Assembly (NCBI GenBank): GCA_002816585.1
Contig: MUCT01000001.1
Coordinates: 1-27,888 of the forward strand
DNA: 27,888 bases
Reading direction: 5' to 3'
From: SAR202 cluster bacterium Io17-Chloro-G6
GTDB taxonomy: Bacteria; Chloroflexota; Dehalococcoidia; UBA3495
A program made the position numbers and the translations under genes. The notes under the pieces were generated by a model. It saw only the letters and a list, made by a program, of their open reading frames with translations. It made no database searches and had not been told where the DNA came from. Below, one piece after another: positions 8,369 through 16,327 of the stretch; within the stretch, counting starts at the first letter, position 1, and the number at the start of each line of letters is the position of its first letter.

Positions 8369-8397
8369 TTGACGACTGGCTGGATAGGTAATATGAT
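8369..8397 (+). promoter_or_regulatory. Sigma70-type promoter upstream of DUF1800 gene
   Basis: TTGACG (8369-8374), a 17-nt spacer and TATGAT (8392-8397) lie in the 255-bp gap after the beta-like subunit gene. The predicted start near 8404 leaves a leader of about 155 nt. Within the leader a 14-bp word GCCGCAGGGCATAC occurs at 8417 and again at 8505. DUF1800-DUF1501-NHL may thus have their own promoter in addition to read-through. Confidence 0.55.
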
Positions 8398-8558
8398 GCG
8401 CATGTGGTTTTGGTGTGCCGCAGGGCATACCAGCCAGGTTGTTGCGAATTCCAGCAGAAGGCTCCGTATTCCGGTAGACAAAACGGCGCCGATAGCAGGG
8501 AACAGCCGCAGGGCATACACCGTGTATTCTACGAAACCGTTAATTAGGGAGGAAACAA

Positions 8559-9965
8559 TTGTCTGAGCAAGATATTTCGTCAATCGCCCACCTGATGCGC
8601 AGGGCCGGATTCGGCGCCCCGCTGGAAGAACTGCAAGCCAGGGCAGCTAAGGGATACGACGCGACCGTCGATGAACTACTAGACCCCCAGTCCCAGCAAC
8701 CGATGGAGCGCGACATTATGATGCGCTACAAAACGGAGTGGGTCTCGCAGGCCGGTCTGGAAGGGCAACAAGAAGAATGGGCCTACCGGATGATCAACAC
8801 CAAGCGCCCGCTTCAAGAAAAGATTGCCCTGTTCTGGCACGGCATTTTCCCCACGGGCCATGCCAAGTGCGAATACCCCAAGCAACAGATGATGGAATTG
8901 GACATGTTCCGGACCGTTGGAATGGGCAGTTTCCGTGACTTGCTCATGGGATTATCCAAAGATCCGGCCATGGTCTTCTACTTGGACAATTGCATGAGCC
9001 ACAAGGGCGCCATCAACGAGAACTGGGGCCGGGAACTCCTGGAACTATTCTCCTTGGGCGTCGGAATGGATGGCGACTTCAATTACAGTGAAGACGACGT
9101 CAAAGAAGCGGCCCGCGCCTTCACGGGCTGGACCGTGACCAACTCCGTCCCCCGCTATCCCTATGGCAAGTACGAAGCCAAGTTCATATTCGACCCTAAC
9201 GACCACGACGCCGATGATAAGACTTTCCTAGGCGAGACCGGTAACTTCAACGGCGAAGACATTGTTGACATCATAGTCAAGCAGCCTGCCACCGCCCGGT
9301 TCATCGCGCGGCACCTCTACAACTTCTTCGTCGCCGACGAGCCTCAGGTACCGGCCTGGAAGGACACCCCGCCCAGAGACTTGGAGGCGATAAAGGAACT
9401 GGAAGACGAGTACTTCCGCTCCAACTATGACATTACGTCGATGTTGCGAGTGCTCTTCAAGTCGGACTTCTTTAAAAACTCCACATTCGCCAAGGTCAAA
9501 AGCCCGGCCGAGACCGTGGCCGGTACCATGCGCTTGGTGGGAGACTTTAAATTCCCCAAGCCCGGTATAGATTCGATGGTCTTGAACATACGCTACATGG
9601 GACAGGACTTGCTGAACCCGCCCACGGTGGAGGGTTGGCATACCGGGCGTGAGTGGATCGACTCTGGGACGCTGGTGGAACGGATCAACTTTACCGCCGA
9701 TAACGTGGGTAATATCAACCACCCCGGCGTGAAAAACATGATTAGCCGAATCGGTAGCGTCGGGTCTGTTTTGACGGCTGACCAGTTGGTTGACGGTTGT
9801 CTGGAGAACCTGGGTGGTTACCAGTTGGCCGATGAGACCCGGAAACAACTTTTGGAGTTGGCCGTAAGCGAAGGCGAGATTCGCAGCGACTCGGAGGCCT
9901 TCCCTCTGCAAGTGGCTACCATGTTACAGTCGATCGTCGCCACCACCGAGTATCTGTTCGCCTAA
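8559..9965 (+). CDS. DUF1800 family protein
   Basis: 468 residues. Start is TTG at 8559, chosen because AGGGAGG sits 6 nt upstream and the protein then begins just before the family's opening HLMRRAGFG motif (11-19). Other family landmarks: KIALFWHGIF, the central NENWGRELLELFSLGVG, AARAFTGWTV, and RHLYNFFVADEP. DUF1800 proteins are of unknown biochemical function and are typically encoded next to DUF1501 partners, as here. Most are exported, but this one has no Sec or Tat signal: the N-terminus is MSEQDISSIAHLM. The DUF1501 gene follows 110 nt downstream, with a 7-bp GC hairpin between them. Confidence 0.9.
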   Translation: MSEQDISSIAHLMRRAGFGAPLEELQARAAKGYDATVDELLDPQSQQPMERDIMMRYKTEWVSQAGLEGQQEEWAYRMINTKRPLQEKIALFWHGIFPTGHAKCEYPKQQMMELDMFRTVGMGSFRDLLMGLSKDPAMVFYLDNCMSHKGAINENWGRELLELFSLGVGMDGDFNYSEDDVKEAARAFTGWTVTNSVPRYPYGKYEAKFIFDPNDHDADDKTFLGETGNFNGEDIVDIIVKQPATARFIARHLYNFFVADEPQVPAWKDTPPRDLEAIKELEDEYFRSNYDITSMLRVLFKSDFFKNSTFAKVKSPAETVAGTMRLVGDFKFPKPGIDSMVLNIRYMGQDLLNPPTVEGWHTGREWIDSGTLVERINFTADNVGNINHPGVKNMISRIGSVGSVLTADQLVDGCLENLGGYQLADETRKQLLELAVSEGEIRSDSEAFPLQVATMLQSIVATTEYLFA

Positions 9966-10007
9966 ACCGGGCGCTGGATTGCCCAGATAATCCGAGAATT
10001 GCGCTGC

Positions 10008-10032
10008 CTTGGCCGCAGACAAAGCGGCCAGG
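10008..10032 (+). promoter_or_regulatory. Intercistronic hairpin between DUF1800 and DUF1501 genes
   Basis: TGGCCGC (10010-10016) and GCGGCCA (10024-10030) form a perfect 7-bp stem with a 7-nt loop. No T-run follows, so it is more likely an mRNA-processing or stability element than a terminator. Confidence 0.35.
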
Positions 10033-10075
10033 CGGCCTCGGAAACCAATCCGAGAAGTTAGTTGGAGATCTAACA

Positions 10076-11209
10076 ATGACATCGACGAAGAAAGACCCAG
10101 TATTGGTGGTCCTTCAATTGGCTGGCGGTAATGACGCGTTAAACACGGTCATCCCCTACAGCAACCCTCTGTACTTCGACAACCGGCCCAACGTCCGGAT
10201 TCCCGAAGGCGAGGTCTTACAAATCAACGACGAAATAGGCTTTAACCCCAACATGGGACCGATCAAGAGGCTATATGACGAAGGTCATGTGGCGGTGATA
10301 CAGGGCGTCGGGTATCCGACGGCCAGCCGGTCCCACTTCCGGTCCATGGACATCTGGCACACCTGTGAGCCCAACAAGGTGGGTGACGAAGGTTGGCTGG
10401 GCCGGGTTGTACGCGACATTGACCCCAACCAGGAAAACGTCCTCACCGCCGTAAACTTTGGCCGGGGCCTGCCGAGATCAATGGTAGCGCCCGGAGTGCC
10501 GGTCGCCTCCGTGGGCAACCTGGAAACTTACGGCGTTTTGACTGGAATAGATGATGTGGACCAGCGGCTCAAGGCGCTGGACGTCTTCTCCAAGGTCTAC
10601 ACTCCGATGATCGGCCAAGGCCCAGTGTTGGACTATCTGGCCCAGACCGGACTGGACGCACTGAAAGGAGCCGACATCTTGAGCACTGCGCCTGAGATGT
10701 ACTCCTCAACCGTTGAATACGGCAACGACGACGTCGCCCAGTACATGAGGAACATCGTGCAGACCCACCTGGCGGGGTTTGGCACCAGGGTTCTGTATAC
10801 CACCGCCCCATACAACAGCTTCGACACCCATGCTGGAGAGTTGGCCAACCACACCACGCTTTGGCGGGAGACCAGCAACGCCATCGCCGACTTCTACGAC
10901 GATTTGCAGGAGCACAACGCCGGAGAAAATGTAATGCTCCTAGTGTTCACCGAATTCGGCCGCCGCGTCCATGACAACGGGTCCGGCACCGACCACGGCG
11001 CGGGAGGACATGCCTTCATCATCGGCGAAAACGTGAAGGGCGGCCTCTACGGGGAGTATCCCTCACTGGACGCCGACAAGCTCAACGAGGGCGACCTGCA
11101 ATTCAATAACGACTTCCGCGGCCTATATTCCACCATCTTGGAGAAGTGGATGGGCCTGGACGCCAAGCCTATCGTAAACGGCACGTTCGAGCAGATGGAC
11201 TTTATTTAG
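10076..11209 (+). CDS. DUF1501 family protein (alkaline-phosphatase-superfamily fold)
   Basis: 377 residues; ATG with GGAG 8 nt upstream. Recognised by LQLAGGNDALNTVIPY (13-28), the GYPTASRSHFRSMDIWHT block, FDTHA, FTEFGRRVHDNGSGTDHGAGGHAF (given here only as the region around residues 295-320), and a C-terminal FRGLYSTILEKWMGL. The family is thought to share the sulfatase/alkaline phosphatase fold but its reaction is not established. Homologues normally carry a twin-arginine signal; this protein starts directly with the first beta strand after MTSTKKDP, so it appears cytoplasmic or dependent on a partner for export. It is 110 nt downstream of its usual partner DUF1800 and 41 nt upstream of the NHL gene. 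Confidence 0.9.
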   Translation: MTSTKKDPVLVVLQLAGGNDALNTVIPYSNPLYFDNRPNVRIPEGEVLQINDEIGFNPNMGPIKRLYDEGHVAVIQGVGYPTASRSHFRSMDIWHTCEPNKVGDEGWLGRVVRDIDPNQENVLTAVNFGRGLPRSMVAPGVPVASVGNLETYGVLTGIDDVDQRLKALDVFSKVYTPMIGQGPVLDYLAQTGLDALKGADILSTAPEMYSSTVEYGNDDVAQYMRNIVQTHLAGFGTRVLYTTAPYNSFDTHAGELANHTTLWRETSNAIADFYDDLQEHNAGENVMLLVFTEFGRRVHDNGSGTDHGAGGHAFIIGENVKGGLYGEYPSLDADKLNEGDLQFNNDFRGLYSTILEKWMGLDAKPIVNGTFEQMDFI

Positions 11210-11250
11210 GTCCAGCGCTCAAGAAATCAAACAAGTTCGGTGAGGGAAAT

Positions 11251-12279
11251 ATGACAACTGAGATTTCGCACGTAAATGTGCAATATAGTAAAACTATTGG
11301 CCGTGGCGAGCAATTCGGGCCTGGTTTCACTAACCCGATCTTTGTAGCCCGTGGGAAAGATGACGTAATGTACGTCCTCTGCCGCGCTTCGGAGTACCGG
11401 CCGGAGGGGACCCGCATCACCGTCTGCACCACGGACGACGAGTATATCTCTGCCTTCGCCCGCGGCGTCGCTCAGCAAGGGCCCCACGAGTATAATTTTG
11501 GAGACGGCTCCTTGGTGTGGCCCACCAGTATCGCCCTGGACAGCGAAGAGAATGTGTTCGTCCCTGATGAATGGCTGAACCGCATCTCCAAGTTCTCCAA
11601 GGACGGCGAGTACCTGGGCAAATGGGAAGAACGGGCCGGAACGGGGGATGGCGAGCTTGACCGGCCTTCGGGCATGGTCTTCGACGCCGATGACAACGCG
11701 TACATCGTGGACAGCGGCAATAACAGGGTCCAAAAGTTCACCAAAGACGGCAAGTTCCTGTCCAAGTGGGGCACTGCCGGTAGCGGCGACGGCGAATTCG
11801 ACATGCCCTGGGGGATTGCCATCGACAGTCATGGTGATATATATGTCGCCGACTGGAGAAACGACAGGATCCAGAAATTTAGTCCCGACGGCCAATTCTT
11901 GATGAAGATTGGGTCCTCAGGCTCGGGAGAAGGCGAATTCAATCGGCCGACCGATGTTGCCGTCGATAAACATGGCATCATCTACGTAACCGACTGGATG
12001 AACGACCGCCTCCAAGTGTTCGATGCCGATGGCAATTTCGCGGCGTTGAAGACCGGAGACGCCACCGTATCCAAGTGGGGCCAGGACAAGTTGAACGCCA
12101 ACCCCGAGATGTGGCCTGAGCGGGAACGAGCCCAGGGTCTGGAGCGCGAGAAGGACTTCTGGGGCCCAACGGGCGTGACTGTCGATGATGAAGGAAGAAT
12201 CTTCGTTTCAGAGTCGGCCAGGAACCGTATCCAGGTATTTACGACCCAGTCGCCCACTTTCGCCGGTCCCCGCCTTTAG
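11251..12279 (+). CDS. NHL-repeat beta-propeller protein
   Basis: 342 residues from the ATG at 11251, preceded by GTGAGGG. The frame can be opened further upstream at 11146, but that would overlap the DUF1501 gene by 64 bp and add a 35-residue stretch with no family resemblance. At least five NHL blades are visible (about 85-122, 132-170, 179-217, 226-262, 303-331), with the recurring pattern GxGEFxxPxGIAxDxxGxIYVxDxxNxRIQxF. NHL propellers are protein- or ligand-binding platforms, and some are lyases; no catalytic residues can be argued here. It is the last gene before a strong hairpin terminator and probably belongs to the DUF1800/DUF1501 unit, perhaps as a scaffold. No signal peptide is seen. 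Confidence 0.88.
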   Translation: MTTEISHVNVQYSKTIGRGEQFGPGFTNPIFVARGKDDVMYVLCRASEYRPEGTRITVCTTDDEYISAFARGVAQQGPHEYNFGDGSLVWPTSIALDSEENVFVPDEWLNRISKFSKDGEYLGKWEERAGTGDGELDRPSGMVFDADDNAYIVDSGNNRVQKFTKDGKFLSKWGTAGSGDGEFDMPWGIAIDSHGDIYVADWRNDRIQKFSPDGQFLMKIGSSGSGEGEFNRPTDVAVDKHGIIYVTDWMNDRLQVFDADGNFAALKTGDATVSKWGQDKLNANPEMWPERERAQGLEREKDFWGPTGVTVDDEGRIFVSESARNRIQVFTTQSPTFAGPRL

Positions 12280-12325
12280 ACCGGCCTCTTACGGTGGGGC
12301 GCACGTAGCCCATAACTAGCCTACG

Positions 12326-12352
12326 ATAGGGCCTCGAATTTCGAGGCCCTAT
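12326..12352 (+). terminator. Hairpin terminator after the NHL gene
   Basis: ATAGGGCCTCGA (12326-12337) and TCGAGGCCCTAT (12341-12352) form a perfect 12-bp stem around a 3-nt loop, followed by TTAT. The downstream T-run is short, so efficiency is uncertain, but the position 47 nt after the stop codon fits. Confidence 0.75.
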
Positions 12353-12384
12353 TTATCTCCAAATCTAACCGCTGGTGTGACGAC

Positions 12385-13137
12385 GTGCCCATCAAAGTTG
12401 GCCGGACTCCATATCTAAGTTCCGAACCCATGTATTTCGACATGTTTAAGCGTGGAATCGAGGTCCTGGAACTGCCGCCCAACGAACTCACGCCAGCCAT
12501 ATCAGAAGGACGCCTGCAGGGTGGACTCATACCCTTGGTGGACACGTTCGGTTTGGATGACGGTCTGCGCATTCTGTCTGGCTTTTGCGTCGCCACCATA
12601 TCCCAGGCGGTTAGCGTAAAGCTCCATTCCAAGATCCCGATCGAAGAACTGTCTGGCAGCAGCCTCGCCGTTCCCCAGGATGCGCCCACTGCCGTCAAGT
12701 TGCTTCAGGTATTGCTATCGCTGAAACACGGGATAAATCCGGAAGCCTACGTCACTGAGGACGAGCCTCACGATGCGCGCCTGCTGGTGGGGAACCTGGG
12801 ACTGCGCCACCGCCGCGGAATGCGGGGGTTTCCCCATACCTACGACCTGGGAGAGGATTGGCATCAATGGACCAGCCTCCCGTTCGTATTCGCCAGGTGG
12901 GTCCTCCGGACCGATCTAGAGCGGCAGGATGCCTTGGTGATTGAAGACTCTCTGTACACCAGCCTTCAAGACTGGGCCGACGGTTTATTCCGCCTATCTG
13001 GGCCCAGCAATAGGGTTCCGATTCACCCACAAGAGATTTACCAATATACTCAGGGAATGCGGTACTACATCGGTGTGCCCGAAGAAAAATCCATAGTTGT
13101 TTTCAAAGAATACCTGACACAGCTGGGTGATAATTAG
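12385..13137 (+). CDS. mqnA: MqnA-like chorismate dehydratase family protein
   Basis: 250 residues from a GTG at 12385 with no good Shine-Dalgarno sequence; no in-frame ATG lies upstream. The sequence follows the MqnA pattern: VGRTPYLSSEP (5-15, matching the family's YLNSxPL), PPNELTPAISEGRLQGGLIPLVD (around 31-53), SKIPIEEL (82-89), LLVGNLGL (133-140) and YDLGEDWHQWTSLPFVFA (153-170). In the futalosine route MqnA dehydrates chorismate to 3-[(1-carboxyvinyl)oxy]benzoate for menaquinone synthesis. No mqnB, mqnC, mqnD or mqnE lies nearby, so a paralogue with another substrate cannot be ruled out. The start codon is only 32 nt past the preceding terminator, so its promoter must overlap that hairpin or be weak. 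Confidence 0.75.
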   Translation: MPIKVGRTPYLSSEPMYFDMFKRGIEVLELPPNELTPAISEGRLQGGLIPLVDTFGLDDGLRILSGFCVATISQAVSVKLHSKIPIEELSGSSLAVPQDAPTAVKLLQVLLSLKHGINPEAYVTEDEPHDARLLVGNLGLRHRRGMRGFPHTYDLGEDWHQWTSLPFVFARWVLRTDLERQDALVIEDSLYTSLQDWADGLFRLSGPSNRVPIHPQEIYQYTQGMRYYIGVPEEKSIVVFKEYLTQLGDN

Positions 13138-13330
13138 AGAAGCCTGACGGTTTCCTCCCTATCGTAGTCCCGCAACTCCTGAGGGACGGCAGCGTAGCGG
13201 CAGCTAAACTGCAAATACGATATATATCAACGAAGGATGCACCTCTCCCTTGGCCCGCGGTGCATGCCTAGTCGTTTTCCCGTCATCTGGGTCAGGCAGA
13301 TAAGGAGCTCGTTCTAAAAGAGAATCTCGA

Positions 13331-13914
13331 GTGAGAAGATTCTTGCCGAACAGACTGGTCATCGTCGCTGGTGTCGCCACCATTGTTGTGCTGCTAGCCG
13401 CTTTGGGGACGGCGCTGTACGTCAAACTTAAGGTCGATCTGCACCATGCCAGTGCGCCGTTCATACAGGATGGGGTGGTCTACTATGGCGACGAGAACGG
13501 TCGTGTCTACGCCGTAGACGTTAAGAGGCGGCAAGAGATATGGAGATTCCAAACACAAGAGAGGTTCTTCTCCACACCTTCCGGCGTCCAAGGTGTCGTT
13601 TATTTCGGCAGCGGGGAGGGGGTCTTGTACGCAGTGGGTATGGACACCGGCGAAGAGTTATGGCGGTTTGCCACAGGCGATAGGATCTGGACTTCGCCAG
13701 CGATCAAGGACGGCGTGTTATTTTTCGGCAGCTTTGACGGAAGGTTCTATGCAGTTGAAGCTGGAACGGGTGTGGAGCGGTGGCGGTTTACTGCGGGGGA
13801 CAGAATCTTCTCATGGCCTTCTCCGGTGTTTGCTTCGGAGGCATTGACGGCACTCTAAACGTGGTCGACTCCCAAACGGGCCAGACAGAGTGGGTGTTCA
13901 GGCCTGTCCGTTAA
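13331..13914 (+). pseudogene. PQQ-like beta-propeller repeat protein with a frameshift near its 3' end
   Basis: The GTG start at 13331 gives an N-terminal signal anchor (about residues 9-30, VIVAGVATIVVLLAALG) and three PQQ-type blades of the form VYYGxxxGxxYAVDxxTGxxxWRF (about 48-75, 88-116, 127-155). The frame then stops at 13856-13858 after an unrelated tail. The continuation of blade four is intact in another frame: from 13825 it reads GVCFGGIDGTLNVVDSQTG, then TEWVF, to a TAA at 13912-13914. A single frame change between about 13811 and 13825 would join them into a protein of about 194 residues. It may be a real inactivating indel, a recoding site or a sequencing error. Function: probably a membrane-anchored, outward-facing propeller. 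Too few blades are present to close a ring, so pairing with another copy would be needed. Confidence 0.8.
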
Positions 13915-13994
13915 GTTCGGGTCGCGAAGTGGCAAGCGATCGGCCCGTGCTGATGTCAAAATGGGACCCATCATAGCCGGGCTCGCTTCGGGGC

Positions 13995-15233
13995 CTACGC
14001 GTTACCACGCTGGTCGAACTCGGCGCGGGCCGCGGGCAGCAACGTGGGGTCCAACAGCAAGTCGCAGGCCGTGAGCGTCAAGGCTTTGGCCACGTTGATG
14101 GCGGCGCTGAGGGCATGCTCCGAGGCGGCTGTCTCCGTCATCTCCCGGGAATGTGAGGGAACAGGCTGCTCACTCACGGCGTAGCGCAGTTCGTAGGCCG
14201 GCATGACCTGACTCACATTGCCGAAGTCCGTGGATGCGGCGCTGCCCTGCCTGCCGGGAAGCGGTTCGTCCAGATTTAGGCCGGCCAGCCCGGCGTTGTT
14301 CAGTAGCAGACCGGCAATCACGGCATTGGGCCGCACGTTCTCATAGAACGGGTAATACTCCTCCACCTCCAAGCGGCACCCGGTCATGGCGGCGGCGCCC
14401 TCGGCAGCCTTCAAGACCCGGCCCACAACTACGTCGCTCAGGTAGTCCCGGTCGCGGCAGCGGAGCATGAAGTTGGCGGCGGCGTATTCGGGCACGACGT
14501 TCGGAGCCCTACCGCCATCGGTGATGATACCGTGGATTCGTACGTCTTCCCTGAGGTGTTGTCTCAAGGCGTCGATTCCGGTGAATAGGTGAATAACGCC
14601 GTTCAGGGCGTTGATGCCCTCGTGGGGAGCGGCAGCGGCGTGGGCGGCCTTGCCGTGGAAGATATACCGGTACCCCACCATGGCCAGACTCCAGCTTTCG
14701 CCGATAGGTATGTCGGTGGGAATGACCGTCCGGTTGGACGATGGATGGGAAGATAGAATGGCGTCCACGCCGTCGAATACACCGGCCTTCAGCATTCGGA
14801 TCTTGCCGCCGCCGCCCTCTTCCGCCGGGGTGCCGATAACCATCACCCGGCCGGGGAGGTTCTCCAGGTTGGCTTTCAGCCCCAGCCCGGCTCCAATGGC
14901 GGCCATTGCGATTAGATTGTGGCCGCAGCCATGGCCAATTTCGGGCAGGGCGTCGTATTCGGCCAGAACGGCAACGGTCGGGCCGTCTCCAGCGCCGCCA
15001 GGAAGCATGGCGGTAAAGGCGGTCTCCACGCCACCCACACCCAGCTCGACCTGAAACCCATGCTTCTGAAGGGTTCCCGACAGCAATTCAGCGGCGTGCT
15101 TCTCTTGGTAATTCAGCTCAGGATGGGCGTGGATGTCCAGGGAGACCTCTACCAGTTCGGAGCGTGCTTCCTCAATCGCCTGGGCGGTGGTTTCCGTTAG
15201 GGCATCCTTGGCTGGGGCGTTTTTGCTAGTCAT
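13995..15233 (-). CDS. M20 family metallo-amidohydrolase (AbgB-like, M20D)
   Basis: 412 residues; ATG with GAGGG upstream. Metal-site motifs typical of M20D enzymes are visible: DIHAHPELNYQE (33-44), AEYDALPEIGHGCGHN (91-106, with Cys103 and His105), the EE pair at 138-139 in GTPAEEGGGG, SHP (162-164), and GKAAHAAAAPHEGINAL in the lid region. A C-terminal STDFGNVSQVMP completes the catalytic domain. Relatives cleave amide bonds of small N-acyl amino acids or p-aminobenzoyl-glutamate in the cytoplasm. Substrate is not readable. It is divergent from the racemase-like gene across about 170 bp and convergent with the PQQ gene. Confidence 0.9.
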   Translation of the reverse strand: MTSKNAPAKDALTETTAQAIEEARSELVEVSLDIHAHPELNYQEKHAAELLSGTLQKHGFQVELGVGGVETAFTAMLPGGAGDGPTVAVLAEYDALPEIGHGCGHNLIAMAAIGAGLGLKANLENLPGRVMVIGTPAEEGGGGKIRMLKAGVFDGVDAILSSHPSSNRTVIPTDIPIGESWSLAMVGYRYIFHGKAAHAAAAPHEGINALNGVIHLFTGIDALRQHLREDVRIHGIITDGGRAPNVVPEYAAANFMLRCRDRDYLSDVVVGRVLKAAEGAAAMTGCRLEVEEYYPFYENVRPNAVIAGLLLNNAGLAGLNLDEPLPGRQGSAASTDFGNVSQVMPAYELRYAVSEQPVPSHSREMTETAASEHALSAAINVAKALTLTACDLLLDPTLLPAARAEFDQRGNA

Positions 15234-15402
15234 GGCACCCTCAATTCTTGATAAATAGCGGCCGGTCTGACTTTAACTGCCAAGACTTTACGCCATTTTC
15301 GCTCTCGGCGCATCCCAGTCTGGGCGCGAGTACCAGATTCTTGCTAGAATCTATCCACCCTTGGGGAACCCCGGCAGTACACTATGCTTAAGGAATTTCA
15401 AA

Positions 15403-16203
15403 TTGCCAGACAAATTGGGGTGGCGCGCCAACTGGGGAGTCATAGCGCCCTCAACCAACACCTCGGTCCAACCCGAGTTCGACGAGATGCGTCCCAGGGG
15501 TGTGACGAACCACATGTCTCGAATCTGGGTCCCGGATGAACCCCTGGCCAGCAACGACGACTTCAACAAGCTAATGGAAGCCATCCGCCTCGAGTGGGAC
15601 AACGCCATCCTACGCGTCATGACCTGCAACCCCGATTACTTGGTGATGGGCATGTCGTCGGAGACTTTCTGGGGCGGGCTGACTCGGGCGATCGAACTAC
15701 GGACCCACATGATGGAATTGACCGGCTTGCGTGTTGCCATGGGCTCCGACGCTTGTCAGGCAGCCCTGCGCTGCTATGGTGACATCAAGCGCATCGGCGT
15801 GCTCACCCCCTACTGGCCGGTGGCCGACGAAAACGTCAAGTTGTTCTTCGAGGATGTGGGCTTTGAAGTGGTGGCGATGAAAGGGCTGTGCTGCCCCGGT
15901 CCTGCCGCCATCGCCCAAACCACTGAGAAGGAGATGCTAGACGGCCTGTTGGAACTAAATGAATACGACGTTGAAGCCCTGGTCCAGGTCGGCACCAACT
16001 TGGGGATGGCCCGGCTGGCGGCCGAGGCGGAAAAATGGCTGAAGAAGCCGGTGATAGCTATCAACACCGCGACGTACTGGTACGCGATGAGAGACAACGG
16101 CATGGACGATGTCATCGACGGTTTCGGCACCCTGATGACCGATTTCCGGGAACTACCCAAGCTGTACTTCGACAAGGTGAACGAGCAGCCCCAGAACGCC
16201 TAG
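15403..16203 (+). CDS. Asp/Glu racemase superfamily protein, maleate isomerase/arylmalonate decarboxylase-like
   Basis: I place the start at TTG 15403 because AAGGAA lies 7 nt upstream and the 266-residue product then begins close to the family's first strand; the frame can be opened at TTG 15361 (280 residues). Motifs: WGVIAPSTNT (11-20), VMGMSSETFWGG (81-92), GSDACQAAL (114-122), KRIGVLTPY (129-137), VQVGTNLGM (194-202), KPVIAINTATYWYAMR (215-230). Maleate isomerases and AMDases act through a cysteine in each half of the fold. At the first position this protein has S85-S86, and at the second V196-G-T, so both appear to be missing. It may bind or isomerise a dicarboxylate by other means, or may not be a catalyst. 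The following PNPOx gene is 124 nt downstream. Confidence 0.8.
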   Translation: MPDKLGWRANWGVIAPSTNTSVQPEFDEMRPRGVTNHMSRIWVPDEPLASNDDFNKLMEAIRLEWDNAILRVMTCNPDYLVMGMSSETFWGGLTRAIELRTHMMELTGLRVAMGSDACQAALRCYGDIKRIGVLTPYWPVADENVKLFFEDVGFEVVAMKGLCCPGPAAIAQTTEKEMLDGLLELNEYDVEALVQVGTNLGMARLAAEAEKWLKKPVIAINTATYWYAMRDNGMDDVIDGFGTLMTDFRELPKLYFDKVNEQPQNA

Positions 16204-16225
16204 CAGATGAACCGCCCCGCCCTAA

Positions 16226-16249
16226 CCTTCCCTCCTGGGAGGGGGAAGG
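16226..16249 (+). terminator. Imperfect GC-rich hairpin after racemase-like gene
   Basis: CCTTCCCTCC (16226-16235) pairs with GGAGGGGGAAGG, with a two-base bulge, 23 nt after the stop codon; ATTTTAC follows. It may be a weak terminator or a dispersed palindromic repeat. Confidence 0.4.
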
Positions 16250-16263
16250 GACCATTTTACCTA

Positions 16264-16293
16264 GAGATACAGCGCTAGGAGATACAGCACTAG
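16264..16293 (+). repeat. Two tandem 15-bp repeats in the leader of the PNPOx gene
   Basis: GAGATACAGCGCTAG (16264-16278) is followed directly by GAGATACAGCACTAG (16279-16293), one mismatch. They lie 34 bp upstream of the ATG at 16328, so they could be a regulator-binding site or a slippage product. Confidence 0.6.
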
Positions 16294-16327
16294 AGCCGCG
16301 GTGAGGCATACAACGAGGAGTAAATCG

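Noticed and set aside
8417..8518. 14-bp word GCCGCAGGGCATAC occurring twice, considered as an attachment or operator site
   Set aside because: Only two copies, 88 bp apart, with no integrase nearby; too little to call.
8366..8566. 66-codon plus-strand frame ahead of DUF1800
   Set aside because: It overlaps the promoter at 8369-8397 and the DUF1800 start and has no ribosome site.
11146..11250. Extended N-terminus for the NHL protein
   Set aside because: It overlaps DUF1501 coding sequence and encodes no family sequence; the ATG at 11251 has a proper ribosome site.
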